Source: Salticus scenicus (taxonomy: Eukaryota > Arthropoda > Arachnida > Araneae > Salticidae). From it: a stretch of 64,000 bases of DNA. Position 1 is the first letter of the stretch; the number at the start of each line of letters is the position of its first letter. The DNA is taken from the NCBI GenBank assembly GCA_963930645.1, contig OZ005659.1, positions 160,301,534-160,365,533 of the forward strand. Direction: 5' to 3'. Below are positions 12,282-24,107 of the stretch, piece by piece. The position numbers and the translations under genes were made by a program. A model generated the notes under the pieces. It searched no databases, was not told where the DNA came from, and was given only the letters and a program-made list of their open reading frames with translations.

Positions 12282-12448
12282 TGTTACAAAATTGTAAATA
12301 ATTGTGTTTATTTCTGTATAAATTCTTTCAAAGAGGCTTAGTAAGTTGATAAAGTGCTAATTTTGTGCATTTCTAGTCGTTTTAGCGTTGAAATAGTCTT
12401 ATTTTCCCTTAAAAACGCATTAGAAAGCCCCAATAAGGCAGGTAATGG

Positions 12449-12509
12449 ATTTGGCGCCAAATTTGGCGACTTTTTCCCACCTTGGCGATTTTTTTGGCGA
12501 CCTTGGCGA
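12449..12509 (+). promoter_or_regulatory. U3 TTGGCG cluster with E2F-like palindrome
   Basis: Five TTGGCG words fall within about 60 bp. The first is the perfect palindrome TTTGGCGCCAAA, which matches the E2F consensus core (TTTSGCGC). The cluster recurs in every LTR of the array, and in diverged form in the solo LTR at 57015-57621. Function is inferred from motif form and conservation only. Confidence 0.5.
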
Positions 12510-12608
12510 GAAAATCCTTATATGGGATATACCAAATAGGGAAGCTGTAAGTTGATTGGTTGACCACTTTCTAGAGTTTTCTCGAAAAATCTGGATTCCA
12601 TGGAACAG

Positions 12609-12616
12609 TATATAAG
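12609..12616 (+). promoter_or_regulatory. TATA box of LTR 1
   Basis: TATATAAG. TCAG-type initiator words (TCAGAG, TCAGTT, TCAGTC) follow about 30 bp downstream, the spacing expected for an arthropod Pol II start. Identical elements sit at +5913, +11826 and +17739 in the other LTRs. Confidence 0.7.
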
Positions 12617-12847
12617 CCTGTTTTCTTCGCCAAGGCCAGTCAGAGTCAGTTCAGTCAGTCTTCAGCCAGCTTCGCTAGTGCTTGCATTGCCCTTGAGCCT
12701 CTTTGGAAGAGACTTGCTTTATGTGTTATTGCTATACAGTTTGTACTGTGGATTTGCTATTGACAGCTGTTGTTCAAGCTGTGTTTACTGTTTGAATTGA
12801 AGCTGATACTTGGTTTATAGACCTGTATTTTTCTGGAACTTTCTGTG

Positions 12848-12853
12848 AATAAA
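12848..12853 (+). terminator. LTR polyadenylation signal AATAAA
   Basis: AATAAA about 240 bp downstream of the TATA box and 66 bp before the LTR end. This is the expected place for 3' end formation of the element's transcript; it is repeated in each LTR. Confidence 0.6.
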
Positions 12854-12923
12854 TTACTGAATTTTTGTAAGTTTGGCCTTTCATTCTCGGACAACTCACG
12901 AACCCCCAAGTACGCAACATTTC

Positions 12924-12940
12924 TGGTGTCAGGAGTGGGG
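12924..12940 (+). other. primer-binding site, unit 1
   Basis: TGGTGTCAGGAGTGGGG begins 4 bases after the LTR. It is complementary to a tRNA 3' end of the form CCACTCCTGACACCA, which I associate with arthropod tRNA-Leu. The assignment is from memory of the acceptor stem, not checked. Copies lie at 18837-18853 and 24750-24766. Confidence 0.65.
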
Positions 12941-12946
12941 TTGTGA

Positions 12947-14368
12947 ATGGTGATAACGAGAGCTATGGAACAAGAAATGAAGAAATTTCTAGAAGGACTC
13001 ACTGCTCAGATGAATGAGTTAAGATCTGGATTGATCGAAGAAATGAAAGAAGGACAAAGAGAAATGAAAGAAGGACAGAGAGACATGAGAGATAGCTTGA
13101 GTCAAAAGATGAAAGAAATGAAGGCAGCACAAGAGAAAATGGAAACTGCGCAAAGAGAGTTGAAAGACGGGTTGACTGAAGAAATCAAATCTAATCAAGA
13201 CGAGATGAAGAGAGAACTTTCGACAGTAAAGGAAGTGATTGAAAGTAAATTATCGGATATGGGAAGCTGAATAGAGGGAATAGAAGAGAAAGTTATAAAG
13301 ATAGAAGAAAATTTTGAAGAGAAAGTTATAAAGATAGAAGAAAATTTTGGGGAGAAAGTTTTGAAAATAGAAGAAAGTTTTGAAGAGAAAGCTATGAAGA
13401 TAGAAGAAAATGTTATGAAGGTTGAAGAGAGTGTTACGAGGATAGAACGGAGTGTCGAGGCGAAAGTTAAAGAAAATTTTGACCAGGAACTGAAAGGAAG
13501 ATTTTCAGAGATAGAAGGTAAACTGAAGAGAATAGAAGAAGATCTGGAGAGAAAAGTAGAGGGAAAGTTAGAATCCATGCTCCAGGAAACTGAAAAGAAA
13601 GAGAGAAGAATACCGAATCAGGAATTTATTAAGCTATCTACCTACGATGGCAGTTCCTCCTGGCATGTATATAAGACGCAGTTTTCCATCGTAGCTGAAG
13701 CTAACGGCTGGGACTCTACCGCCAAGTCAATCCACTTAGCAGCAGCATTACGGGGAGATGCAGCCGAGATACTGAGAAATGTTTCTAAAGAAGAAAGGAA
13801 CGACTTCGAGGCCCTGACTAGAGCACTGGAGCTACGGTTCGGAGAGAAGTGTTCTAAGGACTATAGTCGCCTCCAGCTAAAATCTCGTTACCAGAAAACG
13901 GGCGAAAGATTGCAAGATCTGGCTGCGGACATTCAGAGACTGTCACACCTAGCATTCTCAGACTGTCATGCTGACACTCGTAACGACTTAGATCTTCAGT
14001 ACTTTATCGATGCTGTTCGTGATCCAGAAATTCAAAAAGCGCTGAGACTCTCGAACTTCAGAGACGTGGAATCAGCTTTAGGCTATGCACTTAGGATAGA
14101 GGCAGCCCAACAAGCCTCCCGTAAAGACCGCCATACCATAAGAGCAGTCTCATTAAATGATACGCCTGCTGGTGAAAATGAAATGAAGAAAAGTATCGAA
14201 GAGATCTTAAAGAGATTGCGCAGCCTGGAGAATGATAAGGAAATAAAGGACCGGAAGATAAAGTGCTGGGGCTGTGGAGGGGATGGTCATGTAAAGAGGA
14301 ACTGCCTTGTACGACCAACTATAGGAAATCACCCGTCTTCACCAGGGAAACTTCTACAGGGAAACTAA
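12947..14368 (+). pseudogene. gag: gypsy Gag, unit 1 (one in-frame stop)
   Basis: The structural polyprotein that would package element RNA. The frame from ATG 12947 runs to TAA 14366-14368 but is cut by a TGA at 13268-13270 after 107 codons; the same frame then continues. The N-terminal half is a long E/K-rich coiled coil. It starts with an EMKEGQR-type repeat and, after the stop, has 11-residue repeats (K-I-E-E-N/S-F-x-E-K-V/A-x). A capsid-like region follows (about 13620-14150, with FRDVESALGYALRIEAAQ near its end). A zinc knuckle of the form C-X2-C-X4-H-X4-C lies at 14264-14305. No major homology region was checked. The stop makes full-length Gag impossible without readthrough; a re-initiated product from Met 13361 could still carry capsid and zinc knuckle. 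Confidence 0.9.
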
Positions 14369-17300
14369 GAGGAGGCCATCTCGCGGGGCGGAGGTCGCCT
14401 GAAATTAAAGAGCCCCAATTTACAGTATTTCATGTTTCATCGATGAGTGGCGGCGATAATGGACTTCACGTCTATGGCTAAGTTAACAACACCGCCTGCC
14501 GGATGATTCTGGACACGGGAGCCAACGTGACCATCATTAGAGCGGATTTGGCTCAAGAACTAAAAGAGAAGATCATCTGGACGCCGCCCTGCGTTAAACT
14601 CCACACTGTGACCGGAGACGAAATCAAAATATATGGAAAAATGAACTTGACCATCACTTTTGGGAATGCCAGTTACCATCATATGGCATATGTGGCTGAT
14701 ATAAGAGATCCTTTAATCATTGGAATTGATTTCCTGAGAAAATTTAATTTTCAGTTGGACTTCAAGAATAATGAACTGCATTCGAGTTCGGAAGACATCT
14801 CTGTGTTTAACGCTGAAAATCAAGACATTCAGACAATTTGCCAGATAACAGCTAAGTCTGAAATTTCCATCCCTCCACACAAAGAGAAAATAGTTTCAGG
14901 AACACCTCCCACAAAGCAATACTTCCGCTATGGACTGATTGAATACCCGAATACAAACAATAGCCCAAGAGGAGTTCTGGTAGCTTCATCTCTAGTTGAT
15001 CTCTCAAAGAGTACTATTCCTGTGAGAGTCGCAAACATCAGCGATAAGGTCCGAACAGTGAAGAAGGATGAGGTGTTAGCAGCCTGCACTCCTGTAACAT
15101 GCATCAACCGTCCCACGCAATCAACTGAATCCAAGTCTTCTGAACAATTAATAACGGAATTACTCAAGAATGCAGAGTTAGGAAAGGAACAGAGATGTGC
15201 TGCGGAGAAGCTACTCCAAGAATTTAAAGACCTTTTTTCTCGAACACCTGAAGACGTCGGGAGAACGAACATCACCCAGCACAGAATTGATACAGGAAAT
15301 CATCCTCCAATCAAACAACATCCAAGAAGACTTCCATTTGCTAAAGAGGAAGAGGTCACTGAACTCCTAAATGAAATGCAACACAATGACGTCATCGAGC
15401 CATCAACGAGTCCTTGGGCCTCTCCCATAGTACTGGTGCGGAAAAAGGATGGTTCAACAAGATTTTGAGTCGATTATCGTCGTTTGAATGACATCACGAA
15501 GAAAGACAGTTACCCTCTTCCCAGAATTGACGACACATTAGACACACTTGCTGGCAATGAATGGTTCTCGACCTTAGATCTGAAGAGCGGTTACTGGCAA
15601 GTAGAAGTACATCCTGATGATCGTGAAAAGACTGCATTCACCACGGGACAAGGACTGTGGCAATTTAAAGTTATGCCATTCGGATTATGTAACGCACATG
15701 CCACCTTCGAACGCCTGATGGAGACAGTGCTAAAAGGACTTTCCTATGAGGCTTGTCTGGTGTATTTGGATGATATTATCATTGTGGGGCGCACCTTTGA
15801 AGACCATCTACGAAACATCCGAAAGGTGCTGGAGAAACTCAGAATGGCTAACCTCAAATTGAATCCAGGCAAGTGTAACTTGTTCCGTCGTGAAGTGAGC
15901 TACCTCGGCCATATCATCTCTGCAGAAGGTGTGAGAACTGATCCTGAGAAGATCTCTGCAGTCGAGAACTGGAGTCGCCCTGAAAATGTACACCAACTAC
16001 GAAGTTTCCTGGGGTTATGCACTTACTACAGGAAGTTTGTCAAGGGTTTCTCAAATATTGCCAGACCACTCCACAAGCTGACGGAAGCCAAACAGAAGTT
16101 CCTGTGGACAGATGAATGTGAAAAAGCGTTCAAGCGACTTAAAGAGGCCTTAACATCTTCGCCTATCTTGACGTATCCACAGCCCGACAGACAGTTTGTA
16201 CTTGATACAGATGCCAGCCATGAGAGTGTCGGTGCTGTTCTGTCGCAGGAAATTGATGGTCAAGAACATGTCATTGCCTATTGGAGTAAATGCCTGTCTA
16301 AACCAGAGCGAAATTACTGTACCACCAGGAAGGAGCTACTCGCCATCGTAAAAGCCATAGAACATTTCCATCATTACCTCTATAGCAGAAGATTCCTGCT
16401 CCGGACTGACCATGCATCTTTAACGTGGTTGCTCCAGTTCAAGAACCCGGAAGGACAGATTGCCAGGTGGATACAACGCCTGCAGGAATATGACTTCGAG
16501 ATACGTCATCGTAAAGGGACTCTACATGGTAATGCAGATGCCTTGTCACGGAAGCCCTGCTCGGAAAGCTGCAAGTACTGCTCTAGAGCCGAACAGAAAT
16601 ACCTGCCGATAAATCCGGTTGCCTGCCAAGTTACTGTCTCAACACCATCAGATCAAGATCCCGATCCATGGAGTGACGGAGAACTTAGAAAAGCCCAGTT
16701 GGAATATCCTGACATAAAGCCAATATTACAGCTGAAGGAGACGACCAGCAACAGACCTACCTGGCAGGACATTTTCAGATTCAGTCCCATTACGAATAGT
16801 TATTGGGCACTTTGGGACTCTCTTCATATCAGAAACGGCGTATTATACAGAAAGTGGGAGTCTGATGATATGAAAAGCTTCAGATGGCAGATTTTATTAC
16901 CAAGATCAAAAATTCCAGCTGTTTTAGAACAACTGCATAGTAGCTCTACCGGGGGCCATTTTGGGGTAATGAAGACTCTGCAGAAAGTTCGGGAACGCTT
17001 CTACTGGTGCAAGGCAAAGGAGGATGTGGAGAAATGGTGTAAATCCTGTGATGCTTGTGCGGCACGTAAAGGCCCGCAGAAACGAAGTCGAGGAAGACTG
17101 CAACGGTATAACGTGGGAGCACCATTTGAACGGATTGCAATCGACATCTTGGGTCCTTTGCCACGGACCTCCAGCGGAAATAAATACATCCTCGTCGTGA
17201 TGGACTATTTCACCAAGTGGCCTGAGGCATATCCCATTCCCAATCAAGAGGCATGCACAGTCGCAGAGGTCCTAGTGCAGCAATGGGTGTCAAGGTACGG

Positions 17301-17970
17301 CACGCCCCTACAACTTCATACCAACCAAGGTAGGAACTTTACCTCTGATGTTTTCAAAGGACTGTGTCCACTACTCGGCATAGACAAAACCCGGACAACA
17401 CCCTTACATCCCCAGTCGGACGGCATGGTCGAGAGGTTCAATCGTACCATCCTGAATAACCTCTCCCTTCTAGTATCAAGGAACCAGCAAGATTGGGACT
17501 TGAAGTTGCCATTGTTCCTGCTGGCTTATCGAAGTGCTGTCCATGAAACCACCGGCTATACTCCAGCCCAGATGCTGTTTGGACGTGAACTTCGTCTCCC
17601 TTGTGATCTCCTGTTTGGTTGTCCACCCGATGCGCCTTCATCGCCCGAGGAGTACATCCAAGATCTCCAGGCACGATTTGAGGACGTACACAACTTTGCT
17701 CGGGAGCGGATTAACATGGCAACGGAGAAAATGAAGACAAGGTACGATCTAAAGGCTACACAACATGAGTTCCAGGAAGGAGAGAAGGTCTGGTTATGGA
17801 ATCCTGTTCGACGTAAAGGACTCTCCCCCAAGTTACAGTGCAACTGGGACGGACCGTACACAGTCTTAAAAAGGCTGAATGATGTAGTGGTGCGGATCAC
17901 TAAAACACCTTCATCAAAACCGAAGGTGGTGCACTATAACAGGCTAGCCAAGTACCACAATTACCGGTAA
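14369..17970 (+). pseudogene. pol: gypsy Pol (PR-RT-RH-IN), unit 1, broken
   Basis: Pol lies in the -1 frame relative to Gag, and its frame is already open across the Gag zinc knuckle, so a -1 frameshift was the likely expression route. Protease: DTGA at 14512-14523. RT: YLDD at 15763-15774. RNase H: DTDASHESVGAVLSQ. Integrase: a His/Cys zinc domain ending CKSCDACAARKG, first Asp in AIDILGP, last Glu in GMVERFNR, and a C-terminal GPYTV chromatin/GPY-type module. Defects: TAA at 14479-14481 just before the protease, TGA at 15466-15468 at the start of the RT core, and Asn (AAC, 17323-17325) in place of the second catalytic Asp of integrase (HTNQGRNF). The 828-codon frame from 15484 is otherwise open to TAA 17968-17970. 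The pocket word FGLCNAHATF has His where Pro is usual. Confidence 0.95.
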
Positions 17971-18194
17971 TATTAAAATTATAAATGTAAATACTGGTAA
18001 AATTTGCGCATGCGCACTGTAAATATTTGTACATATTTGTTAATTTTGTAAATATTTCTCACTTGATTTGTATTTCTATTTTATCGTTATATGCGACTTA
18101 GTTTTTGTATTTTAGATTGTGTAAATTTGTTTAGTTTCGCCTCTTGACCAAGGGTTGCACTGCCCGGGACGTGCAGTCTTTGGGAGGGGGGCAG
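17971..18194 (+). other. gypsy 3' untranslated region and polypurine tract, unit 1
   Basis: No envelope-like frame lies between Pol and the LTR. It contains TGCGCATGCGCA at about 18005, an NRF-1-like palindrome. It ends in the polypurine tract TGGGAGGGGGGCAG (18181-18194), which abuts LTR 2 and would prime plus-strand DNA synthesis. The same arrangement recurs at 23884-24107 and 29797-30020. Confidence 0.85.
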
Positions 18195-18832
18195 TTTTAC
18201 AAAATTGTAAATAATTGGGTTTATTTCTGTATAAATTCTTTCAAAGAGGCTTAGTAAGTTGATAAAGTGCTAATTTTGTGCATTTCTAGTCGTTTTAGCA
18301 TTGAAATAGCCTTATTTTCCCTTAAAAACGCATTAGAAAGCCCCAATAAGGCAGGTAATGGATTTGGCGCCAAATTTGGCGACTTTTTCCCACCTTGGCG
18401 ATTTTTTTGGCGACCTTGGCGAGAAAATCCTTACATGGGATATACCAAATATGGAAGCTGTAAGTTGATTGGTTGACCACTTTCTAGAGATTTCTCGAAA
18501 AATCTGGATTCCATGGAACAGTATATAAGCCTGTTTTCTTCGCCAAGGCCAGTCAGAGTCAGTTCAGTCAGTCTTCAGCCAGCTTCGCTAGTGCTTGCAT
18601 TGCTCTTGAGCCTCTTTGGAAGAGACTTGCTTTATGTGTTATTGCTATACAGTTTGTACTGTGGATTTGCTATTGACAGCTGTTGTTTAAGCTGTGTTTA
18701 CTGTTTGAATTGAAGCTGATACTTGGTTTATAGACCTGTATTTTTCTGGAACTTTCTGTGAATAAATTACTGAATTTTTGTAAGTTTGGCCTTTCATTCT
18801 CGGACAACTCACGAACCCCCAAGTACGCAACA
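18195..18832 (+). repeat. LTR 2 of the gypsy array (hybrid)
   Basis: 638 bp, same as LTR 3. It matches LTR 4 at all nine positions that separate LTR 1 from LTR 4 in the first 494 bases, but matches LTR 1 at offset 579 (A at 18774, T at 30600 in LTR 4). It is therefore a recombinant with an LTR 4-type front and an LTR 1-type tail. Confidence 0.95.
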
Positions 18833-18859
18833 TTTCTGGTGTCAGGAGTGGGGTTGTGA

Positions 18860-20281
18860 ATGGTGATAACGAGAGCTATGGAACAAGAAATGAAGAAATT
18901 TCTAGAAGGACTCACTGCTCAGATGAATGAGTTAAGATCTGGATTGATCGAAGAAATGAAAGAAGGACAAAGAGAAATGAAAGAAGGACAGAGAGACATG
19001 AGAGATAGCTTGAGTCAAAAGATGAAAGAAATGAAGGCAGCACAAGAGAAAATGGAAACTGCGCAAAGAGAGTTGAAAGACGGGTTGACTGAAGAAATCA
19101 AATCTAATCAAGACGAGATGAAGAGAGAACTTTCGACAGTAAAGGAAGTGATTGAAAGTAAATTATCGGATATGGGAAGCTGAATAGAGGGAATAGAAGA
19201 GAAAGTTATAAAGATAGAAGAAAATTTTGAAGAGAAAGTTATAAAGATAGAAGAAAATTTTGGGGAGAAAGTTTTGAAAATAGAAGAAAGTTTTGAAGAG
19301 AAAGCTATGAAGATAGAAGAAAATGTTATGAAGGTTGAAGAGAGTGTTACGAGGATAGAACGGAGTGTCGAGGCGAAAGTTAAAGAAAATTTTGACCAGG
19401 AACTGAAAGGAAGATTTTCAGAGATAGAAGGTAAACTGAAGAGAATAGAAGAAGATCTGGAGAGAAAAGTAGAGGGAAAGTTAGAATCCATGCTCCAGGA
19501 AACTGAAAAGAAAGAGAGAAGAATACCGAATCAGGAATTTATTAAGCTATCTACCTACGATGGCAGTTCCTCCTGGCATGTATATAAGACGCAGTTTTCC
19601 ATCGTAGCTGAAGCTAACGGCTGGGACTCTACCGCCAAGTCAATCCACTTAGCAGCAGCATTACGGGGAGATGCAGCCGAGATACTGAGAAATGTTTCTA
19701 AAGAAGAAAGGAACGACTTCGAGGCCCTGACTAGAGCACTGGAGCTACGGTTCGGAGAGAAGTGTTCTAAGGACTATAGTCGCCTCCAGCTAAAATCTCG
19801 TTACCAGAAAACGGGCGAAAGATTGCAAGATCTGGCTGCGGACATTCAGAGACTGTCACACCTAGCATTCTCAGACTGTCATGCTGACACTCGTAACGAC
19901 TTAGATCTTCAGTACTTTATCGATGCTGTTCGTGATCCAGAAATTCAAAAAGCGCTGAGACTCTCGAACTTCAGAGACGTGGAATCAGCTTTAGGCTATG
20001 CACTTAGGATAGAGGCAGCCCAACAAGCCTCCCGTAAAGACCGCCATACCATAAGAGCAGTCTCATTAAATGATACGCCTGCTGGTGAAAATGAAATGAA
20101 GAAAAGTATCGAAGAGATCTTAAAGAGATTGCGCAGCCTGGAGAATGATAAGGAAATAAAGGACCGGAAGATAAAGTGCTGGGGCTGTGGAGGGGATGGT
20201 CATGTAAAGAGGAACTGCCTTGTACGACCAACTATAGGAAATCACCCGTCTTCACCAGGGAAACTTCTACAGGGAAACTAA
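18860..20281 (+). pseudogene. gag: gypsy Gag, unit 2
   Basis: Same as the unit 1 Gag shifted by 5913 bp, including the in-frame TGA (19181-19183), the coiled-coil repeats and the zinc knuckle. No amino-acid difference from unit 1 was seen in either open segment. The shared stop shows that unit 2 was copied from an already broken element. Confidence 0.9.
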
Positions 20282-23200
20282 GAGGAGGCCATCTCGCGGG
20301 GCGGAGGTCGCCTGAAATTAAAGAGCCCCAATTTACAGTATTTCATGTTTCATCGATGAGTGGCGGCGATAATGGACTTCACGTCTATGGCTAAGTTAAC
20401 AACACCGCCTGCCGGATGATTCTGGACACGGGAGCCAACGTGACCATCATTAGAGCGGATTTGGCTCAAGAACTAAAAGAGAAGATCATCTGGACGCCGC
20501 CCTGCGTTAAACTCCACACTGTGACCGGAGACGAAATCAAAATATATGGAAAAATGAACTTGACCATCACTTTTGGGAATGCCAGTTACCATCATATGGC
20601 ATATGTGGCTGATATAAGAGATCCTTTAATCATTGGAATTGATTTCCTGAGAAAATTTAATTTTCAGTTGGACTTCAAGAATAATGAACTGCATTCGAGT
20701 TCGGAAGACATCTCTGTGTTTAACGCTGAAAATCAAGACATTCAGACAATTTGCCAGATAACAGCTAAGTCTGAAATTTCCATCCCTCCACACAAAGAGA
20801 AAATAGTTTCAGGAACACCTCCCACAAAGCAATACTTCCGCTATGGACTGATTGAATACCCGAATACAAACAATAGCCCAAGAGGAGTTCTGGTAGCTTC
20901 ATCTCTAGTTGATCTCTCAAAGAGTACTATTCCTGTGAGAGTCGCAAACATCAGCGATAAGGTCCGAACAGTGAAGAAGGATGAGGTGTTAGCAGCCTGC
21001 ACTCCTGTAACATGCATCAACCGTCCCACGCAATCAACTGAATCCAAGTCTTCTGAACAATTAATAACGGAATTACTCAAGAATGCAGAGTTAGGAAAGG
21101 AACAGAGATGTGCTGCGGAGAAGCTACTCCAAGAATTTAAAGACCTTTTTTCTCGAACACCTGAAGACGTCGGGAGAACGAACATCACCCAGCACAGAAT
21201 TGATACAGGAAATCATCCTCCAATCAAACAACATCCAAGAAGACTTCCATTTGCTAAAGAGGAAGAGGTCACTGAACTCCTAAATGAAATGCAACACAAT
21301 GACGTCATCGAGCCATCAACGAGTCCTTGGGCCTCTCCCATAGTACTGGTGCGGAAAAAGGATGGTTCAACAAGATTTTGAGTCGATTATCGTCGTTTGA
21401 ATGACATCACGAAGAAAGACAGTTACCCTCTTCCCAGAATTGACGACACATTAGACACACTTGCTGGCAATGAATGGTTCTCGACCTTAGATCTGAAGAG
21501 CGGTTACTGGCAAGTAGAAGTACATCCTGATGATCGTGAAAAGACTGCATTCACCACGGGACAAGGACTGTGGCAATTTAAAGTTATGCCATTCGGATTA
21601 TGTAACGCACATGCCACCTTCGAACGCCTGATGGAGACAGTGCTAAAAGGACTTTCCTATGAGGCTTGTCTGGTGTATTTGGATGATATTATCATTGTGG
21701 GGCGCACCTTTGAAGACCATCTACGAAACATCCGAAAGGTGCTGGAGAAACTCAGAATGGCTAACCTCAAATTGAATCCAGGCAAGTGTAACTTGTTCCG
21801 TCGTGAAGTGAGCTACCTCGGCCATATCATCTCTGCAGAAGGTGTGAGAACTGATCCTGAGAAGATCTCTGCAGTCGAGAACTGGAGTCGCCCTGAAAAT
21901 GTACACCAACTACGAAGTTTCCTGGGGTTATGCACTTACTACAGGAAGTTTGTCAAGGGTTTCTCAAATATTGCCAGACCACTCCACAAGCTGACGGAAG
22001 CCAAACAGAAGTTCCTGTGGACAGATGAATGTGAAAAAGCGTTCAAGCGACTTAAAGAGGCCTTAACATCTTCGCCTATCTTGACGTATCCACAGCCCGA
22101 CAGACAGTTTGTACTTGATACAGATGCCAGCCATGAGAGTGTCGGTGCTGTTCTGTCGCAGGAAATTGATGGTCAAGAACATGTCATTGCCTATTGGAGT
22201 AAATGCCTGTCTAAACCAGAGCGAAATTACTGTACCACCAGGAAGGAGCTACTCGCCATCGTAAAAGCCATAGAACATTTCCATCATTACCTCTATAGCA
22301 GAAGATTCCTGCTCCGGACTGACCATGCATCTTTAACGTGGTTGCTCCAGTTCAAGAACCCGGAAGGACAGATTGCCAGGTGGATACAACGCCTGCAGGA
22401 ATATGACTTCGAGATACGTCATCGTAAAGGGACTCTACATGGTAATGCAGATGCCTTGTCACGGAAGCCCTGCTCGGAAAGCTGCAAGTACTGCTCTAGA
22501 GCCGAACAGAAATACCTGCCGATAAATCCGGTTGCCTGCCAAGTTACTGTCTCAACACCATCAGATCAAGATCCCGATCCATGGAGTGACGGAGAACTTA
22601 GAAAAGCCCAGTTGGAATATCCTGACATAAAGCCAATATTACAGCTGAAGGAGACGACCAGCAACAGACCTACCTGGCAGGACATTTTCAGATTCAGTCC
22701 CATTACGAATAGTTATTGGGCACTTTGGGACTCTCTTCATATCAGAAACGGCGTATTATACAGAAAGTGGGAGTCTGATGATATGAAAAGCTTCAGATGG
22801 CAGATTTTATTACCAAGATCAAAAATTCCAGCTGTTTTAGAACAACTGCATAGTAGCTCTACCGGGGGCCATTTTGGGGTAATGAAGACTCTGCAGAAAG
22901 TTCGGGAACGCTTCTACTGGTGCAAGGCAAAGGAGGATGTGGAGAAATGGTGTAAATCCTGTGATGCTTGTGCGGCACGTAAAGGCCCGCAGAAACGAAG
23001 TCGAGGAAGACTGCAACGGTATAACGTGGGAGCACCATTTGAACGGATTGCAATCGACATCTTGGGTCCTTTGCCACGGACCTCCAGCGGAAATAAATAC
23101 ATCCTCGTCGTGATGGACTATTTCACCAAGTGGCCTGAGGCATATCCCATTCCCAATCAAGAGGCATGCACAGTCGCAGAGGTCCTAGTGCAGCAATGGG

Positions 23201-23883
23201 TGTCAAGGTACGGCACGCCCCTACAACTTCATACCAACCAAGGTAGGAACTTTACCTCTGATGTTTTCAAAGGACTGTGTCCACTACTCGGCATAGACAA
23301 AACCCGGACAACACCCTTACATCCCCAGTCGGACGGCATGGTCGAGAGGTTCAATCGTACCATCCTGAATAACCTCTCCCTTCTAGTATCAAGGAACCAG
23401 CAAGATTGGGACTTGAAGTTGCCATTGTTCCTGCTGGCTTATCGAAGTGCTGTCCATGAAACCACCGGCTATACTCCAGCCCAGATGCTGTTTGGACGTG
23501 AACTTCGTCTCCCTTGTGATCTCCTGTTTGGTTGTCCACCCGATGCGCCTTCATCGCCCGAGGAGTACATCCAAGATCTCCAGGCACGATTTGAGGACGT
23601 ACACAACTTTGCTCGGGAGCGGATTAACATGGCAACGGAGAAAATGAAGACAAGGTACGATCTAAAGGCTACACAACATGAGTTCCAGGAAGGAGAGAAG
23701 GTCTGGTTATGGAATCCTGTTCGACGTAAAGGACTCTCCCCCAAGTTACAGTGCAACTGGGACGGACCGTACACAGTCTTAAAAAGGCTGAATGATGTAG
23801 TGGTGCGGATCACTAAAACACCTTCATCAAAACCGAAGGTGGTGCACTATAACAGGCTAGCCAAGTACCACAATTACCGGTAA
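20282..23883 (+). pseudogene. pol: gypsy Pol, unit 2
   Basis: Same as the unit 1 Pol shifted by 5913 bp. TAA is at 20392-20394, TGA at 21379-21381, and the Asp-to-Asn integrase codon at 23236-23238. Open segments of 321 and 828 codons match unit 1 residue for residue. Not functional as an integrating element. Confidence 0.95.
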
Positions 23884-24107
23884 TATTAAAATTATAAATG
23901 TAAATACTGGTAAAATTTGCGCATGCGCACTGTAAATATTTGTACATATTTGTTAATTTTGTAAATATTTCTCACTTGATTTGTATTTCTATTTTATCGT
24001 TATATGCGACTTAGTTTTTGTATTTTAGATTGTGTAAATTTGTTTAGTTTCGCCTCTTGACCAAGGGTTGCACTGCCCGGGACGTGCAGTCTTTGGGAGG
24101 GGGGCAG

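Larger units (their letters stand above)
12282..12919 (+). repeat. LTR 1 (5'-most) of the gypsy array
   Basis: 638 bp, TG...CA ends (TGTTACAAAATTG to AAGTACGCAACA). U3 holds a cluster of TTGGCG words at about 12449-12509, including the palindrome TTTGGCGCCAAA. It has a TATA box at 12609 and AATAAA at 12848. It differs from LTR 2 and LTR 3 at nine positions, all within the first 494 bases, and from LTR 4 at those nine plus one at offset 579. It is the only LTR that begins with TG; the others begin with TT. Confidence 0.95.

Noticed and set aside
17556..17900. 114-codon minus-strand frame (and repeats at +5913 and +11826) over the integrase C-terminus
   Set aside because: A shadow of the Pol frame, repeated only because the unit is repeated.
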